Shown: one piece after another, positions 50,985-59,715 of the stretch
Layout: each line of letters begins with the position of its first letter
How positions within the stretch are numbered: position 1 is the first letter of the stretch
Source: Paenibacillus massiliensis subsp. panacisoli DSM 21345
GTDB taxonomy: Bacteria; Bacillota; Bacilli; Paenibacillales; Paenibacillaceae
NCBI RefSeq assembly: GCF_000426545.1
Contig: NZ_AUFO01000011.1
Coordinates: 279,202-343,201, forward strand
Direction: 5' to 3'
DNA: 64,000 nt
Notes under the pieces: generated by a model
Told to the model about the DNA's origin: nothing
Database searches by the model: none
What the model saw: the letters and a program-made list of their open reading frames with translations, nothing else
Translations under genes and position numbers: made by a program

Positions 50985-51698
50985 CTGGAAGATCCGTGGA
51001 TCATTAGCAACGTGCAAATCTTGGGTAGGCTATTGCTTGCTTTATTATTAGGCGGACTTATCGGGTACGAGCGAGAGCGCTCCAACCATGCAGCCGGACT
51101 GCGGACGCATATCCTTGTATGTGTAGGCTCCACGCTCATTATGATGCTTTCAGTATATGGATTTGCCTCATTCATTGACGAGCCTAATGTCCGTATTGAC
51201 CCTGCCCGTCTGGCGACTGCTGTAATTACGGGAGTCGGCTTTCTGGGGGCAGGAACCATCTTGTTCACTGGAAAATCCATTACAGGTCTGACGACGGCGG
51301 CATCTATTTGGGTAGTAGCAGCCATCGGTCTGGGTGTGGGAGCAGGCTTTTATTTTGCCTCCATCGTGTCTACGGTTATTGTTCTCCTTAATTTATGGAT
51401 ATTCAACAAGATTGAGCAGCGTTATATGAGTGGTCAGAAGGTTCATATTATTATTTTAAAGGGCTTTTCTTCACCAGGCTTGCTGGAACGAATCTCGGAT
51501 TTTATGAACGAAGAAGAGATCATGATTAAGAAGGTCACCATCAAGGAAGAGGATTCAATGTCGATCGGCAGGCTTCCATCTGAGGGCAAGGCAGTTGAGA
51601 TTCAGATGGAGGTGCTGTGCAAGCCCGGATTTGACCGGCTTCGAATTGCGGGAACGCTACGTAGCTGGGAAGAGTTATCCGGAGTGTCGGTGGAATAA
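50985..51698 (+). CDS. MgtC/SapB family membrane protein
   Basis: The protein has four to five N-terminal membrane helices with LLLGGLIGYERERSNHAAGLRTH, which includes the conserved YERE-x-R motif, and GVGFLGAGTI. A cytoplasmic ACT-like C-terminal domain follows. MgtC proteins help in low-magnesium and phosphate homeostasis. GTG at 51012 has no ribosome site, whereas an in-frame CTG at 50985 lies 7 bases after GGGAGGG (50971-50977) and adds LEDPWIISN. I favour CTG as the start, with GTG as the alternative. Confidence 0.8.
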   Translation: MEDPWIISNVQILGRLLLALLLGGLIGYERERSNHAAGLRTHILVCVGSTLIMMLSVYGFASFIDEPNVRIDPARLATAVITGVGFLGAGTILFTGKSITGLTTAASIWVVAAIGLGVGAGFYFASIVSTVIVLLNLWIFNKIEQRYMSGQKVHIIILKGFSSPGLLERISDFMNEEEIMIKKVTIKEEDSMSIGRLPSEGKAVEIQMEVLCKPGFDRLRIAGTLRSWEELSGVSVE

Positions 51699-51707
51699 TG
51701 CATAATC

Positions 51708-51739
51708 AAGGGCCTTCTGCTGCTGCGGATGGCCTTTTG
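51708..51739 (+). terminator. Probable terminator after mgtC-like gene
   Basis: AAGGGCC (51708-51714) pairs with GGCCTT (51731-51736) with one bulge, followed by TT. It begins 10 bases after the stop. Confidence 0.5.
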
Positions 51740-51811
51740 GTGCTATCCAGTTTTTTTACAGTTACTCCTACTGTAGAATGGGGTACTATTTTAAGATAAT
51801 AGAAATCATGC

Positions 51812-51888
51812 GTTTTCAACGGTCTGAACAACTCATTATCACAAGACAAACTTCCACTAAGTGCCGTCTATCCTATGTGAAGGTATGT
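51812..51888. repeat. Dispersed intergenic repeat, copy B
   Basis: This segment, from GTTTTCAACGG to GTATGT, is similar to 24737-24815 and shares the core ACTTCC(A/G)CTAAGTGC. It lies in the intergenic region before the two-gene membrane operon. Its function is unknown. Confidence 0.7.
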
Positions 51889-51964
51889 GATGATTTTTAT
51901 TTAAATTGAGCATGCGTTGATGTACAAGATAGGAACGCTGTCTGGACAGTAGTGAGGAGGAGCG

Positions 51965-52570
51965 ATGCAACCGAGAAGGTTTTTTAGAGGTATACAAAGG
52001 CAGACTAAAGGACGGCCCCGTAAGCTAAGGCCACGTCTCCGCAAGTTCATATCTGTTCTGCTAGCTGCATTATTGCCGGGAGTTGGCCATCTCTCGTTGG
52101 GCCTTTATATGCGGGGGCTGACTTTTCTGATGCTACTGCTGCTGGATATTTCGGCTATGCTTTATGTATCCTCCGTGGGTCTGCAGATCAATGTACCTTT
52201 GTTGATCCTGTTAGGTATCTTCATCCCGGTACTATATTTTTATAATGTGTATGATGTATTGCAATCAGCAGACTACATCACGCTGTATCGCAGGAAGCCA
52301 AGACGACTGTCTCCTCGTAGTACTGCCGATCAGCCGCAGAGCAGATTCGATGCATGGGAGCAGGGAACTACGTTTGCGCTCCTGCTGATCCTTGGCGGGG
52401 GGCTGATGGTTTTATTTCACACCAAGCCTCGTTGGCTGGGAGAGTTCTTTGCTGCTTACGGCTTTGTCCTGACTGCACTCTTGCTTGTGGGCGCAGGGCT
52501 GTTGCTGTTCATTCGTGAGATGGGAATCTCCGTGAAACGGCAGCGCGATCTCCGGGAGAAGGGGGAATAA
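51965..52570 (+). CDS. Membrane protein of unknown function, partner of DUF4097 protein
   Basis: The 201-residue protein has a basic N-terminus, a hydrophobic GVGHLSLGLYMRGLTFLMLL region, and in all four to five membrane helices. The segment VLLAALLPGVGHLSLGLY recalls TM2-type small membrane proteins. It overlaps the next gene by one base (TAATG). ATG lies behind GAGGAGGAGCG. The pair probably acts at the envelope. Confidence 0.65.
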   Translation: MQPRRFFRGIQRQTKGRPRKLRPRLRKFISVLLAALLPGVGHLSLGLYMRGLTFLMLLLLDISAMLYVSSVGLQINVPLLILLGIFIPVLYFYNVYDVLQSADYITLYRRKPRRLSPRSTADQPQSRFDAWEQGTTFALLLILGGGLMVLFHTKPRWLGEFFAAYGFVLTALLLVGAGLLLFIREMGISVKRQRDLREKGE

Positions 52571-54018
52571 TGGGCGTGAACAGCAAAATCAGAGTTGGGC
52601 GCTATACTTCCTCCTTACTGCTATTGGTAGTTGGTGTTCTCCTGTTATTGGATCAAATGAACGGAACAGAGCACATGCTGCTGCTATTGAAATGGTGGCC
52701 GCTGATCTTCGTCAGTTGGGGACTCGAATATTTAATTATGCTTGTCAGTGTAACGAGAAATGGCAGGAAGCCGCATCGAATGCGGCGTTTTCGTCCAGAT
52801 CTGAAGGGGCTTATGCTGGCTATCATTTTGTCCGCTTCTGTGTTCATTGTGACGGAGCAGCACCACTATATGCATTTATGGAATAGAGTTAGCATCAATT
52901 TAACGACAGCCTCCATGGATTTTAGTGAAGAGGCTGACAATCGCTTATCTAAAGGGAGTGTGTTGCTGCCCTTGTCCATGGATACGGAAAGTCTGCTCGT
53001 CGAGTCGGTGAACGGCAATATTCGATTGATCCGGGGGCCTGTATCCCATGTAGAGGTTCATTCGACGGTGTGGGTCGATCAGGTAAGTAGTGTGGAAGCC
53101 GCCGCTATTGCCGAAGCCTCCTCCATTGATATATCCAATGGGACAAGCATACAGGTTCATACGCAAGGACAAGCATACGGCCAGTCAGGCAAACGTCAGC
53201 CGTTAATCAATCTGACGATCGTCATCCCGGAGAATCGCCGCCTGAATATGGACATTCGAACGTCCAATGGCAACATTACCGTAGATCGTGTCGATGCGAT
53301 CGACCGTATGAATTTGCAGACGGGGAATGGCCAGCTTATCGTACAGGATGCTATTGGGGACGTGAATGGGACAACGTTGAACGGGAACGTCGATGTGCAC
53401 CGTGTAGACGGAAATGTGGACATGAAGACGAATCGGGGCAGTATGCTGGCAGGAGATATCAGCGGTCTGGTGTCCTACTCTACACAGGTCGGTGATATTC
53501 AGATTGCCCGTACAAATGGCAAAGTTACGGCGGACACCAAGAATGGCAACATTATCATAAATAGCGCGGTATGGAATGTGAATGCGAATTCGCTGAATGG
53601 TAGCGTATCGATTCGTACAGACCGCATCGGTGGAGACTGGAATGTGTATAGTGCGGTTGGGGACATTGTGCTCTACCTGCCACCGGAAGGTAATTTTACA
53701 TTAGAGGGGTCAAGCAGCTATGGACGTCTGTCCACGGACTTCCCCTTCTCGATCGAAGGGAAAAGCATCACAGGTGTGGTAGGGCTTGGAGCATACAGCG
53801 TCAAGGTTGAGGGCAACAGTGATCTCACTGTGAACCAGACTGAGCTGCCACCGCCAGTAGAGGAGCCTGATACGGAGACAACTGATCAGGGTGAAACTGA
53901 CGAGGTTGATTCTGATCAGGAGGGGCCGGCTGCTAGTACGAATAGTGAGGCTTTTGGGGAATCAAATACGGAGCATGCCAATGCTGGAGAAGCTACAGGA
54001 GATCCTACAGAGGGGTAG
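52570..54018 (+). CDS. LiaF-like/DUF4097 envelope-sensing protein
   Basis: The 482-residue protein has an N-terminal membrane region (about residues 12-62) resembling the LiaI/LiaF TM domain (LLLLVVGVLLLLDQMNG). One more membrane helix follows, then a DUF4097 beta-helix with repeats such as SNGNITVDRVDAID, TGNGQLIVQDAIGDV and LNGNVDVHRVDGNV (about 215-400). An acidic, low-complexity tail ends it. DUF4097 proteins occur in cell-envelope stress systems. No kinase gene is adjacent. Confidence 0.75.
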   Translation: MGVNSKIRVGRYTSSLLLLVVGVLLLLDQMNGTEHMLLLLKWWPLIFVSWGLEYLIMLVSVTRNGRKPHRMRRFRPDLKGLMLAIILSASVFIVTEQHHYMHLWNRVSINLTTASMDFSEEADNRLSKGSVLLPLSMDTESLLVESVNGNIRLIRGPVSHVEVHSTVWVDQVSSVEAAAIAEASSIDISNGTSIQVHTQGQAYGQSGKRQPLINLTIVIPENRRLNMDIRTSNGNITVDRVDAIDRMNLQTGNGQLIVQDAIGDVNGTTLNGNVDVHRVDGNVDMKTNRGSMLAGDISGLVSYSTQVGDIQIARTNGKVTADTKNGNIIINSAVWNVNANSLNGSVSIRTDRIGGDWNVYSAVGDIVLYLPPEGNFTLEGSSSYGRLSTDFPFSIEGKSITGVVGLGAYSVKVEGNSDLTVNQTELPPPVEEPDTETTDQGETDEVDSDQEGPAASTNSEAFGESNTEHANAGEATGDPTEG

Positions 54019-54137
54019 CCTGAGGGCTCTGCCGTTCCCTGCGTTGACAAGAAAGTTGATATCATTTTACAATATATTTAAAATTAGATGATTAAACATA
54101 TGATGAGACGTAACGATTGATTAAGGCGGTGGGTATA

Positions 54138-54557
54138 ATGGCAACTCGAGTTCAGCATGCATTGCAAGAACTGAAGAAGACCGGTGTACGTATAACCCCC
54201 CAACGCCATGCGATATTAGATTATTTACTGGAATCCATGGCGCATCCGACGGCTGACGAGATTTATCGGGCGCTGGAACCCAAATTTCCCAACATGAGCG
54301 TTGCGACGGTATATAACAATCTAAAGGTATTCATCGAGTCTGGAATGGTGCATGAGTTAACGTACGGAGACAATTCAAGCCGCTATGATGCTAATGTGTC
54401 CGATCACTACCATATCGTGTGTGAGAGCTGTGGGAAGATTGAGGATTTTAGTTATCCATCCTTGGTGGATGTGGAGCGGCATGCCGCACAGATGACCGGG
54501 TTCGAGGTTCGTGGACATCGTTTGGAGCTGCGAGGAGTATGCAGGTCTTGCAGGTGA
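54138..54557 (+). CDS. perR: Fur-family regulator, PerR type
   Basis: The 139-residue protein has a winged helix ([15 protein letters not shown], then [13 protein letters not shown]) and the metal-sensing half with [16 protein letters not shown] and a C-terminal GVCRSC, giving two CxxC pairs for structural zinc. The sequence agrees with PerR, which senses peroxide by His oxidation. The gene next to a YgxA-like protein is also found in Bacillus subtilis. ATG at 54138 is behind AAGGCGGTGGG; an in-frame upstream start is less supported. Confidence 0.85.
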   Translation: MATRVQHALQELKKTGVRITPQRHAILDYLLESMAHPTADEIYRALEPKFPNMSVATVYNNLKVFIESGMVHELTYGDNSSRYDANVSDHYHIVCESCGKIEDFSYPSLVDVERHAAQMTGFEVRGHRLELRGVCRSCR

Positions 54558-54580
54558 CTCGGAAATTCACGTACAATACG

Positions 54581-54618
54581 ACGTGTGGAGCTATTCAGCT
54601 CTGCACGTTTTTTTTATT
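54581..54618 (+). terminator. Terminator after perR
   Basis: ACGTG (54581-54585) pairs with CACGT (54604-54608). An inner GAGCT/AGCTC stem closes the hairpin, and eight T follow. Confidence 0.85.
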
Positions 54619-54734
54619 GTCCAGATAGCGAAGGTAGGTATTAAGCATTTAGAAACGCTCCCATTCCTTGGAACGTATTACAATCTAACGACATGAAGCT
54701 GTTTTAAATCGAAAATGAACATTGGAGGCCCATT

Positions 54735-56453
54735 TTGACTAGAATGAATCGACAACGCCGACATAAAGGGAAGGCGCTCAAACGGACGTTTGGACTTTTT
54801 TTTACTGCCATAATTCTATGTGTACTTGCTGTTGTCTGGTGGGGAAATCCGCTGCATGAGAAGCTAAGTTGGGGAATAGCTCGCCCGATTTTTGTGGAGG
54901 GACAACTGACAGACTATAGTGCGGTTGGTGAGGGGGATACGCTCAGCCTGCCGTTGGAGGTCATTCAGCAATATGTTAATTCGGCTGTGTGGCATGAGGA
55001 GAGTACGGATTCGGTCGTTCTGTCTACTCGGCAGAAGGTCATGCGCTTGATCGTCTCGGAGAACGAGGCTGAATTAAATGGAAGTGCGTATGCATTAACA
55101 ACGGTGGTGACCGAGAAGGATGGAGTGATGTATGTTCCTTTTCAGGCCATTGCTGAAATATACGGGGCAACTGTCCATGAGGATGCGACGACAGGAGCGG
55201 TACTCCTAATGAGAGCAGGGGAGCAGGTGGATACCGGAAATGTATCGACTCCAAGTGGCAAAAGTGATTCAACAGCACCTCTTCGTTCAGAGCCGTCCAA
55301 GTATGCACCGATCTTAGCGGATATGCCACAAGGCACAGTCGTGAAGTTATGGAGTGAAGCGGAGGGCTGGTATTATGCCCAGATGGACAACGGGTCTACA
55401 GGCTATGTACAAGCAAATAATATTAGCCCTGGTACAGCTCTTAGCGTAGAACCACTTGAAGAGACACTTTCATTATCAGAGCAGCATTGGGAGGACAAGC
55501 CTGTCAACCTCGCTTGGGAGGCTGTCTATTCGCGCAATCCGCGAACCGCTGATATTGGTTCAATGCCCGGGGTGAATGTCACAAGTCCGACATGGTTCGA
55601 GATTACTACACCTGAGGGGAAAGTGAATAGTAAAGCGAGCATGGATTATGTCCGATGGGCTCATAACCGTGGCATGGAAGTGTGGGGGCTGCTGAGCAAC
55701 AGCTTTGATCCTGATCTGACAACCGAGGCGCTCTCGACCTATGAACGACGCAAGTATATTATTCAACAGACGATTGATCTTGCGAAGTCGTATGATCTGG
55801 ACGGTATTAATATAGATTTTGAAAATGTCTACACCAAAGACGGACCTTATGTTACTCAGTTCATGAGAGAGCTCAAGCCATTGGCACGGGCCAATGACCT
55901 GATTCTCTCTATTGATGTGACGCCAAAATCCAATAGTGAGATGTGGTCGGTGTTTCTGGACCGCAAGTCACTGGGCGAAGTCACTGATTATATGATGTTG
56001 ATGGCGTATGATGAGCACTGGGCTGCCAGTCCGAAGGCAGGATCAGTCGCTTCCCTCCCATGGACAGAGAGTTCAATTCGCCGCATTCTTGACGAGGACT
56101 CCGTGCCTCCGAAGAAGCTGGTGCTTGGAATCCCGCTGTATACTCGTGTGTGGTCCGAGGAAGAAGTCAAGGGGGAGACGAAGGTCAGCTCCAAGGCTGT
56201 TGGAATGAGTACAGCGGCAAGCATTTTGACAGAATTCAAGCTGGACAAGGAATATCTGGAGGATGTCGGACAAAACTATGTGGAATACAAGGAAAATGGC
56301 ATAGTCAAAAAAATCTGGCTGGAGGACGAGGTGTCGCTGCAGGCGAGAGTTGAGCAAGCGAAGTCTTTCGAGCTGGGGGGCATTGGCGTCTGGAATCGCA
56401 ACTTTGCAAATGATACGGCGTGGAAGGTACTAAGCAAGTTCAATACTCCGTAG
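54735..56453 (+). CDS. Membrane-anchored GH18 glycosidase with SH3 domain
   Basis: The 572-residue protein has a basic start and one membrane anchor (about 18-35). A copper-amine-oxidase N-terminal-like stalk (about 55-160) and an SH3b domain (about 185-235, APLRSEPSKYAPILADMPQG) follow. The C-terminal half is a GH18 barrel. Its catalytic DxxDxDxE-type motif reads LDGINIDFEN (about 354-363), with the acid Glu. Relatives such as YaaH/SleL and YdhD act on wall peptidoglycan, often in spores. TTG start is behind TTGGAGGCCC. It stands alone. Confidence 0.85.
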   Translation: MTRMNRQRRHKGKALKRTFGLFFTAIILCVLAVVWWGNPLHEKLSWGIARPIFVEGQLTDYSAVGEGDTLSLPLEVIQQYVNSAVWHEESTDSVVLSTRQKVMRLIVSENEAELNGSAYALTTVVTEKDGVMYVPFQAIAEIYGATVHEDATTGAVLLMRAGEQVDTGNVSTPSGKSDSTAPLRSEPSKYAPILADMPQGTVVKLWSEAEGWYYAQMDNGSTGYVQANNISPGTALSVEPLEETLSLSEQHWEDKPVNLAWEAVYSRNPRTADIGSMPGVNVTSPTWFEITTPEGKVNSKASMDYVRWAHNRGMEVWGLLSNSFDPDLTTEALSTYERRKYIIQQTIDLAKSYDLDGINIDFENVYTKDGPYVTQFMRELKPLARANDLILSIDVTPKSNSEMWSVFLDRKSLGEVTDYMMLMAYDEHWAASPKAGSVASLPWTESSIRRILDEDSVPPKKLVLGIPLYTRVWSEEEVKGETKVSSKAVGMSTAASILTEFKLDKEYLEDVGQNYVEYKENGIVKKIWLEDEVSLQARVEQAKSFELGGIGVWNRNFANDTAWKVLSKFNTP

Positions 56454-56626
56454 ATTTGTAGAGGGAGTCGTAAAATATTTATTGAAATTCACCCGTAAAG
56501 TGTATGGTGATCTAAGCAGGAAGTTGGAATTGCAGTGTAGAATACTTCGGATAAGGGATAACTTATTTCATTATTGGAGAATTGTAGCATTGTTATTCAG
56601 ACTCAAATTTGGCGGAGGTCGCCATA

Positions 56627-57532
56627 ATGGCTATGGAGGGTGACGTGCAGTTAACAAAATTCAATGTGCTGTCTATGGAGTGGATGAAGGAGCCTGCCAT
56701 TGGAGCGATAGCTTGCAGGCGTAACGGAACGAGTTTTCACGGGTCATTGATTCATGATTTTGGCGTATTGATTCTGATCGTCTATGAACAAGAGTCTCGA
56801 GAAGATTCCATGGAGCATGCGATGTTGGGAGATACTACATGCCAGATTCTTCATGTCCATTTAAAGCAGCTTCGTCGCTGGATTATTGATGGAGAACGTT
56901 CTGATCTTGTCAATTATCTGTTGGAGGGCGATATTTTATGGGAGACGGATCATAAGATTCAACTGCTTAGGCAGGAGATTATGGCCTTTGAGGGCACGCT
57001 GCGTGAGCAGAAGCTATTCCATGAGTTCGCCTCCTTCCTGAATCACTATGTACTTGCCAAGCGTTGTATGAAGGAAGGGCAGGCATTGGATGCTTATCAC
57101 CGTGTGCTTCAGGCGCTGCATCACTGGGCATGCATCGAATTAATTGATCGGGGAATACTGCCGACCGTGAACGTATGGCAGGAGGTACAAACGGTTAATA
57201 AAGGCGTGTACAAGTTGTATGAGGAATTGACACTGAGTATAGAAACTGTGGAGCAACGGGTGGAATTGGTGCTGCTTGCATGTGAATTCTCGGTTATGTC
57301 CAAAATGGCTGATTGCTCTGTCCTGCTCTTCCGCATTCTACGCAGCCGCCGTGAGCCATGGTCGATACAAGAGCTGATCAATCATCCTGAACTGATCCAC
57401 GTCAAGTTCGAGCTACCGCTTGTATTGCGTAAGCTGGTCTATCGTTCCTTTATTAAAGAGATTGCCAAGAGTGGGAGCAAGGTAGCTTATTATAATGAGA
57501 AGTCGAATGAATTGCGATACTGCTCATATTAA
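56627..57532 (+). CDS. YgxA-like nucleotidyltransferase-fold protein
   Basis: The ~301-residue protein has a degenerate nucleotidyltransferase-like N-half (HDFGVLILIVYEQESRED) and a helical second half (LNHYVLAKRCMKEGQALDAYHRVLQAL), followed by a winged-helix-like end. This layout and the position after perR match YgxA of Bacillus subtilis. Classical catalytic Asp pairs are not obvious, so it may be inactive. ATG at 56627 is preferred because GGAGG lies 8 bases upstream. Confidence 0.75.
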   Translation: MAMEGDVQLTKFNVLSMEWMKEPAIGAIACRRNGTSFHGSLIHDFGVLILIVYEQESREDSMEHAMLGDTTCQILHVHLKQLRRWIIDGERSDLVNYLLEGDILWETDHKIQLLRQEIMAFEGTLREQKLFHEFASFLNHYVLAKRCMKEGQALDAYHRVLQALHHWACIELIDRGILPTVNVWQEVQTVNKGVYKLYEELTLSIETVEQRVELVLLACEFSVMSKMADCSVLLFRILRSRREPWSIQELINHPELIHVKFELPLVLRKLVYRSFIKEIAKSGSKVAYYNEKSNELRYCSY

Positions 57533-57594
57533 TGCATCTGAATATTATAGCAAAGGCAAGCCAACTTCGTGCTGGCTGCTATGTAACTATGGGC

Positions 57595-57628
57595 GACCTC
57601 CTGAATTTGTTCAGGAGGTCTTTTTTAT
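57595..57628 (+). terminator. Terminator after YgxA-like gene
   Basis: GACCTCCTGAA (57595-57605) and TTCAGGAGGTC (57610-57620) form a perfect 11-bp stem with a TTTG loop, followed by TTTTTTATT. Confidence 0.95.
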
Positions 57629-57921
57629 TATATTAGTTATTTTAAGGAATAATTAGGGATTAAGCACCATATTAATTGGGAACAAAATACTATTTTATGG
57701 TATTTATATATCATATATAATAAATTTTAACTAAATTAACACTCGCAAAGCACACTACATAAATACTAACTCCTAGGCAACCACCAGCCAGTAAATTGAC
57801 CAAGTGCGTTCACAACCCAGGACGCTCACATCCCAAGACCTTTCACAGAGCCTTTCTTAAAACAAACCTCGCTGACGACACACATGACCAGACGACACAA
57901 CTAAATAGAAAAGGTGAAGAT
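57629..57921 (+). promoter_or_regulatory. AT-rich leader/promoter region of the lanthipeptide operon
   Basis: This ~290-base stretch is strikingly AT-rich up to 57740 and holds a TATAAT box near 57717 without a convincing -35 element. No gene was found: an in-frame upstream extension of the transporter from 57796 has no ribosome site. It should contain the start of the biosynthetic operon. Confidence 0.5.
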
Positions 57922-59715
57922 ATGATCAGAGACAAAAGAGAACACCATTACTCGTGGCGGCAATTTTTTGAACTGATTCATAAGTCGCGGCCACGAACTA
58001 CTCTGTTCGTCGTTGCTTGCCTTATAAGTTCACTTAGTGCCGTGTTGACGACATTCATTCCTCACTTCCTGAAAATGATAGTGGACGCCTATACACAGTC
58101 AGGCACCTTTAATGGCTCAACCTTTGCAGGTCTGGGGGGCTTATTCATTTTCGTAACCATCACAGGCGTGCTGTCGAGTTATTTACTTAGCAAAGTAGGC
58201 TTAAGTGTTGTTGCTAATCTAAGAGCTCTAACTTGGTCTAAAATTGTGAAGCTTCCCACTCCATTTTTTGATAAAAATCAGTCGGGGGATGTCTCAAGCA
58301 GACTGGTGAGTGATACGACGGTTATTTACAATCTAGTCAGCCATTCGTTCTCGCAGTTTATCAATGCAACACTATCCCTGCTATTTTGTGGTTTTTGGTT
58401 ATTTTACTACAGCTGGAAGCTGTCATTAATCATTGTTGCTGCAATTCCTTTGTTTTTGCTGTTCTTCATTCCACTGGGCAGAGTGCTATCACAGCTATCG
58501 AGAGAACTACAGCAATCCACAGCGAAGCTTAATGTCAAGGCTATCGAAATGATCGCAGAGAACAAGCTGATCAAGTCATTCACAGCAGAGCATCACCAGA
58601 TCGAGAAGGGGCACGGCATCATACAGGATTTAATGCGAATTGGTCTAAAACAGGCCAAATGGAGCGCAGCCGTTACTCCATTTCTTAATATGATCATGTT
58701 GTTCATCATTGTGGTAATCATCGGGTATGGTGGTATGCAGCTTGCGAATGGTGAATTGTCACCGGGAACCTTTATCGCATTTCTAACCTTGATCTTCTAC
58801 ATAATGAATCCACTATCCAACTTTGGCTTATTCTTCTCGCAGCTGCAGAAGACAAAGGGGGCCACAGAGCGTATCTCGCAATTACTCGCAGAGGAAGAGG
58901 AGAACCTGAGTGCCGGGAAGCAGCTCGCTCCAGCTTACAAGGGAATTGAGCTCAGAAATTTGAGCTTTAGCTACAGTACGCATGAGCATTCTGCGTTTGG
59001 GCTGGAAGACATGAATCTGAACCTGCAAAAGGGAAGCACCTATGCTTTGGTTGGGCCAAGCGGGAGTGGTAAAACGACGTTGTTGGCCCTGCTGGAACGT
59101 TTTTATCAGCCGACAGGGGGAAATATCTTCGTAGACGGTGAGCGTATAGAGGACTTTTCGTTGCACTCCTGGCGATCTCAGATTGGATATGTCTCACAGG
59201 AGCATACCTTGATTAGCGGTACTGTTAGGGAGAATTTGATGTTCGGTCTGGAGCAGCATCTGAGTGAAGAGAAAATCATAGATGCGTGCAAGATGGCAAA
59301 TGCTTGGGAGTTTATCAACGATCTGCCTAACGGACTGGATACGTATATTGGAGAAAAAGGCCTGAATTTATCTGGTGGACAACGGCAGCGAATCGCTATT
59401 GCTCGAATGTTCCTCAAGGACCCGGAGATTATTCTGCTTGATGAGGCGACCTCCAGTCTGGATAGTCAATCCGAAGAGAAGGTGCAATCCGCGATGAAGA
59501 AAGTTATAGAGGGTAGAACAGCTATTGTTGTTGCACACAGACTGTCCACCATCATAGATTCCGAGCACATTATCTTCATAGAGGGTGGCAGGATCACCGG
59601 CCAAGGGAGACATGAAGAGTTACAGCAAACGCATGAATTGTACAAGCAATTCTGTGAATTACAATTTAACACAGCCATAAGCGAAAAAAGGGGTGAACTG
59701 CTTGTCCATGGATAA
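57922..59715 (+). CDS. ABC exporter of the lanthipeptide cluster (LanT-like, no peptidase)
   Basis: The ~597-residue protein has six N-terminal membrane helices and a C-terminal ATPase with Walker A VGPSGSGKTT, signature LNLSGGQRQR, Walker B EIILLDEATSSLDS and H-loop VVAHRLST. It has no N-terminal C39 peptidase, unlike many class II LanT proteins, so leader removal is not its task. ATG at 57922 is behind AAAGGTGAAG. Its stop overlaps the LanKC start. It likely exports the modified peptide. Confidence 0.85.
   Translation: MIRDKREHHYSWRQFFELIHKSRPRTTLFVVACLISSLSAVLTTFIPHFLKMIVDAYTQSGTFNGSTFAGLGGLFIFVTITGVLSSYLLSKVGLSVVANLRALTWSKIVKLPTPFFDKNQSGDVSSRLVSDTTVIYNLVSHSFSQFINATLSLLFCGFWLFYYSWKLSLIIVAAIPLFLLFFIPLGRVLSQLSRELQQSTAKLNVKAIEMIAENKLIKSFTAEHHQIEKGHGIIQDLMRIGLKQAKWSAAVTPFLNMIMLFIIVVIIGYGGMQLANGELSPGTFIAFLTLIFYIMNPLSNFGLFFSQLQKTKGATERISQLLAEEEENLSAGKQLAPAYKGIELRNLSFSYSTHEHSAFGLEDMNLNLQKGSTYALVGPSGSGKTTLLALLERFYQPTGGNIFVDGERIEDFSLHSWRSQIGYVSQEHTLISGTVRENLMFGLEQHLSEEKIIDACKMANAWEFINDLPNGLDTYIGEKGLNLSGGQRQRIAIARMFLKDPEIILLDEATSSLDSQSEEKVQSAMKKVIEGRTAIVVAHRLSTIIDSEHIIFIEGGRITGQGRHEELQQTHELYKQFCELQFNTAISEKRGELLVHG

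Noticed and set aside
54040-54137. PerR box for autoregulation upstream of perR
   Set aside because: TTACAATATATTTAA resembles TTATAATNATTATAA at only about 11 of 15 positions, too weak to call in such AT-rich sequence.
57796-57921. In-frame 42-codon upstream extension of the lanthipeptide exporter
   Set aside because: No ribosome site at its TTG and no similarity to exporter N-termini. The ATG at 57922 has AAAGGTGAAG.
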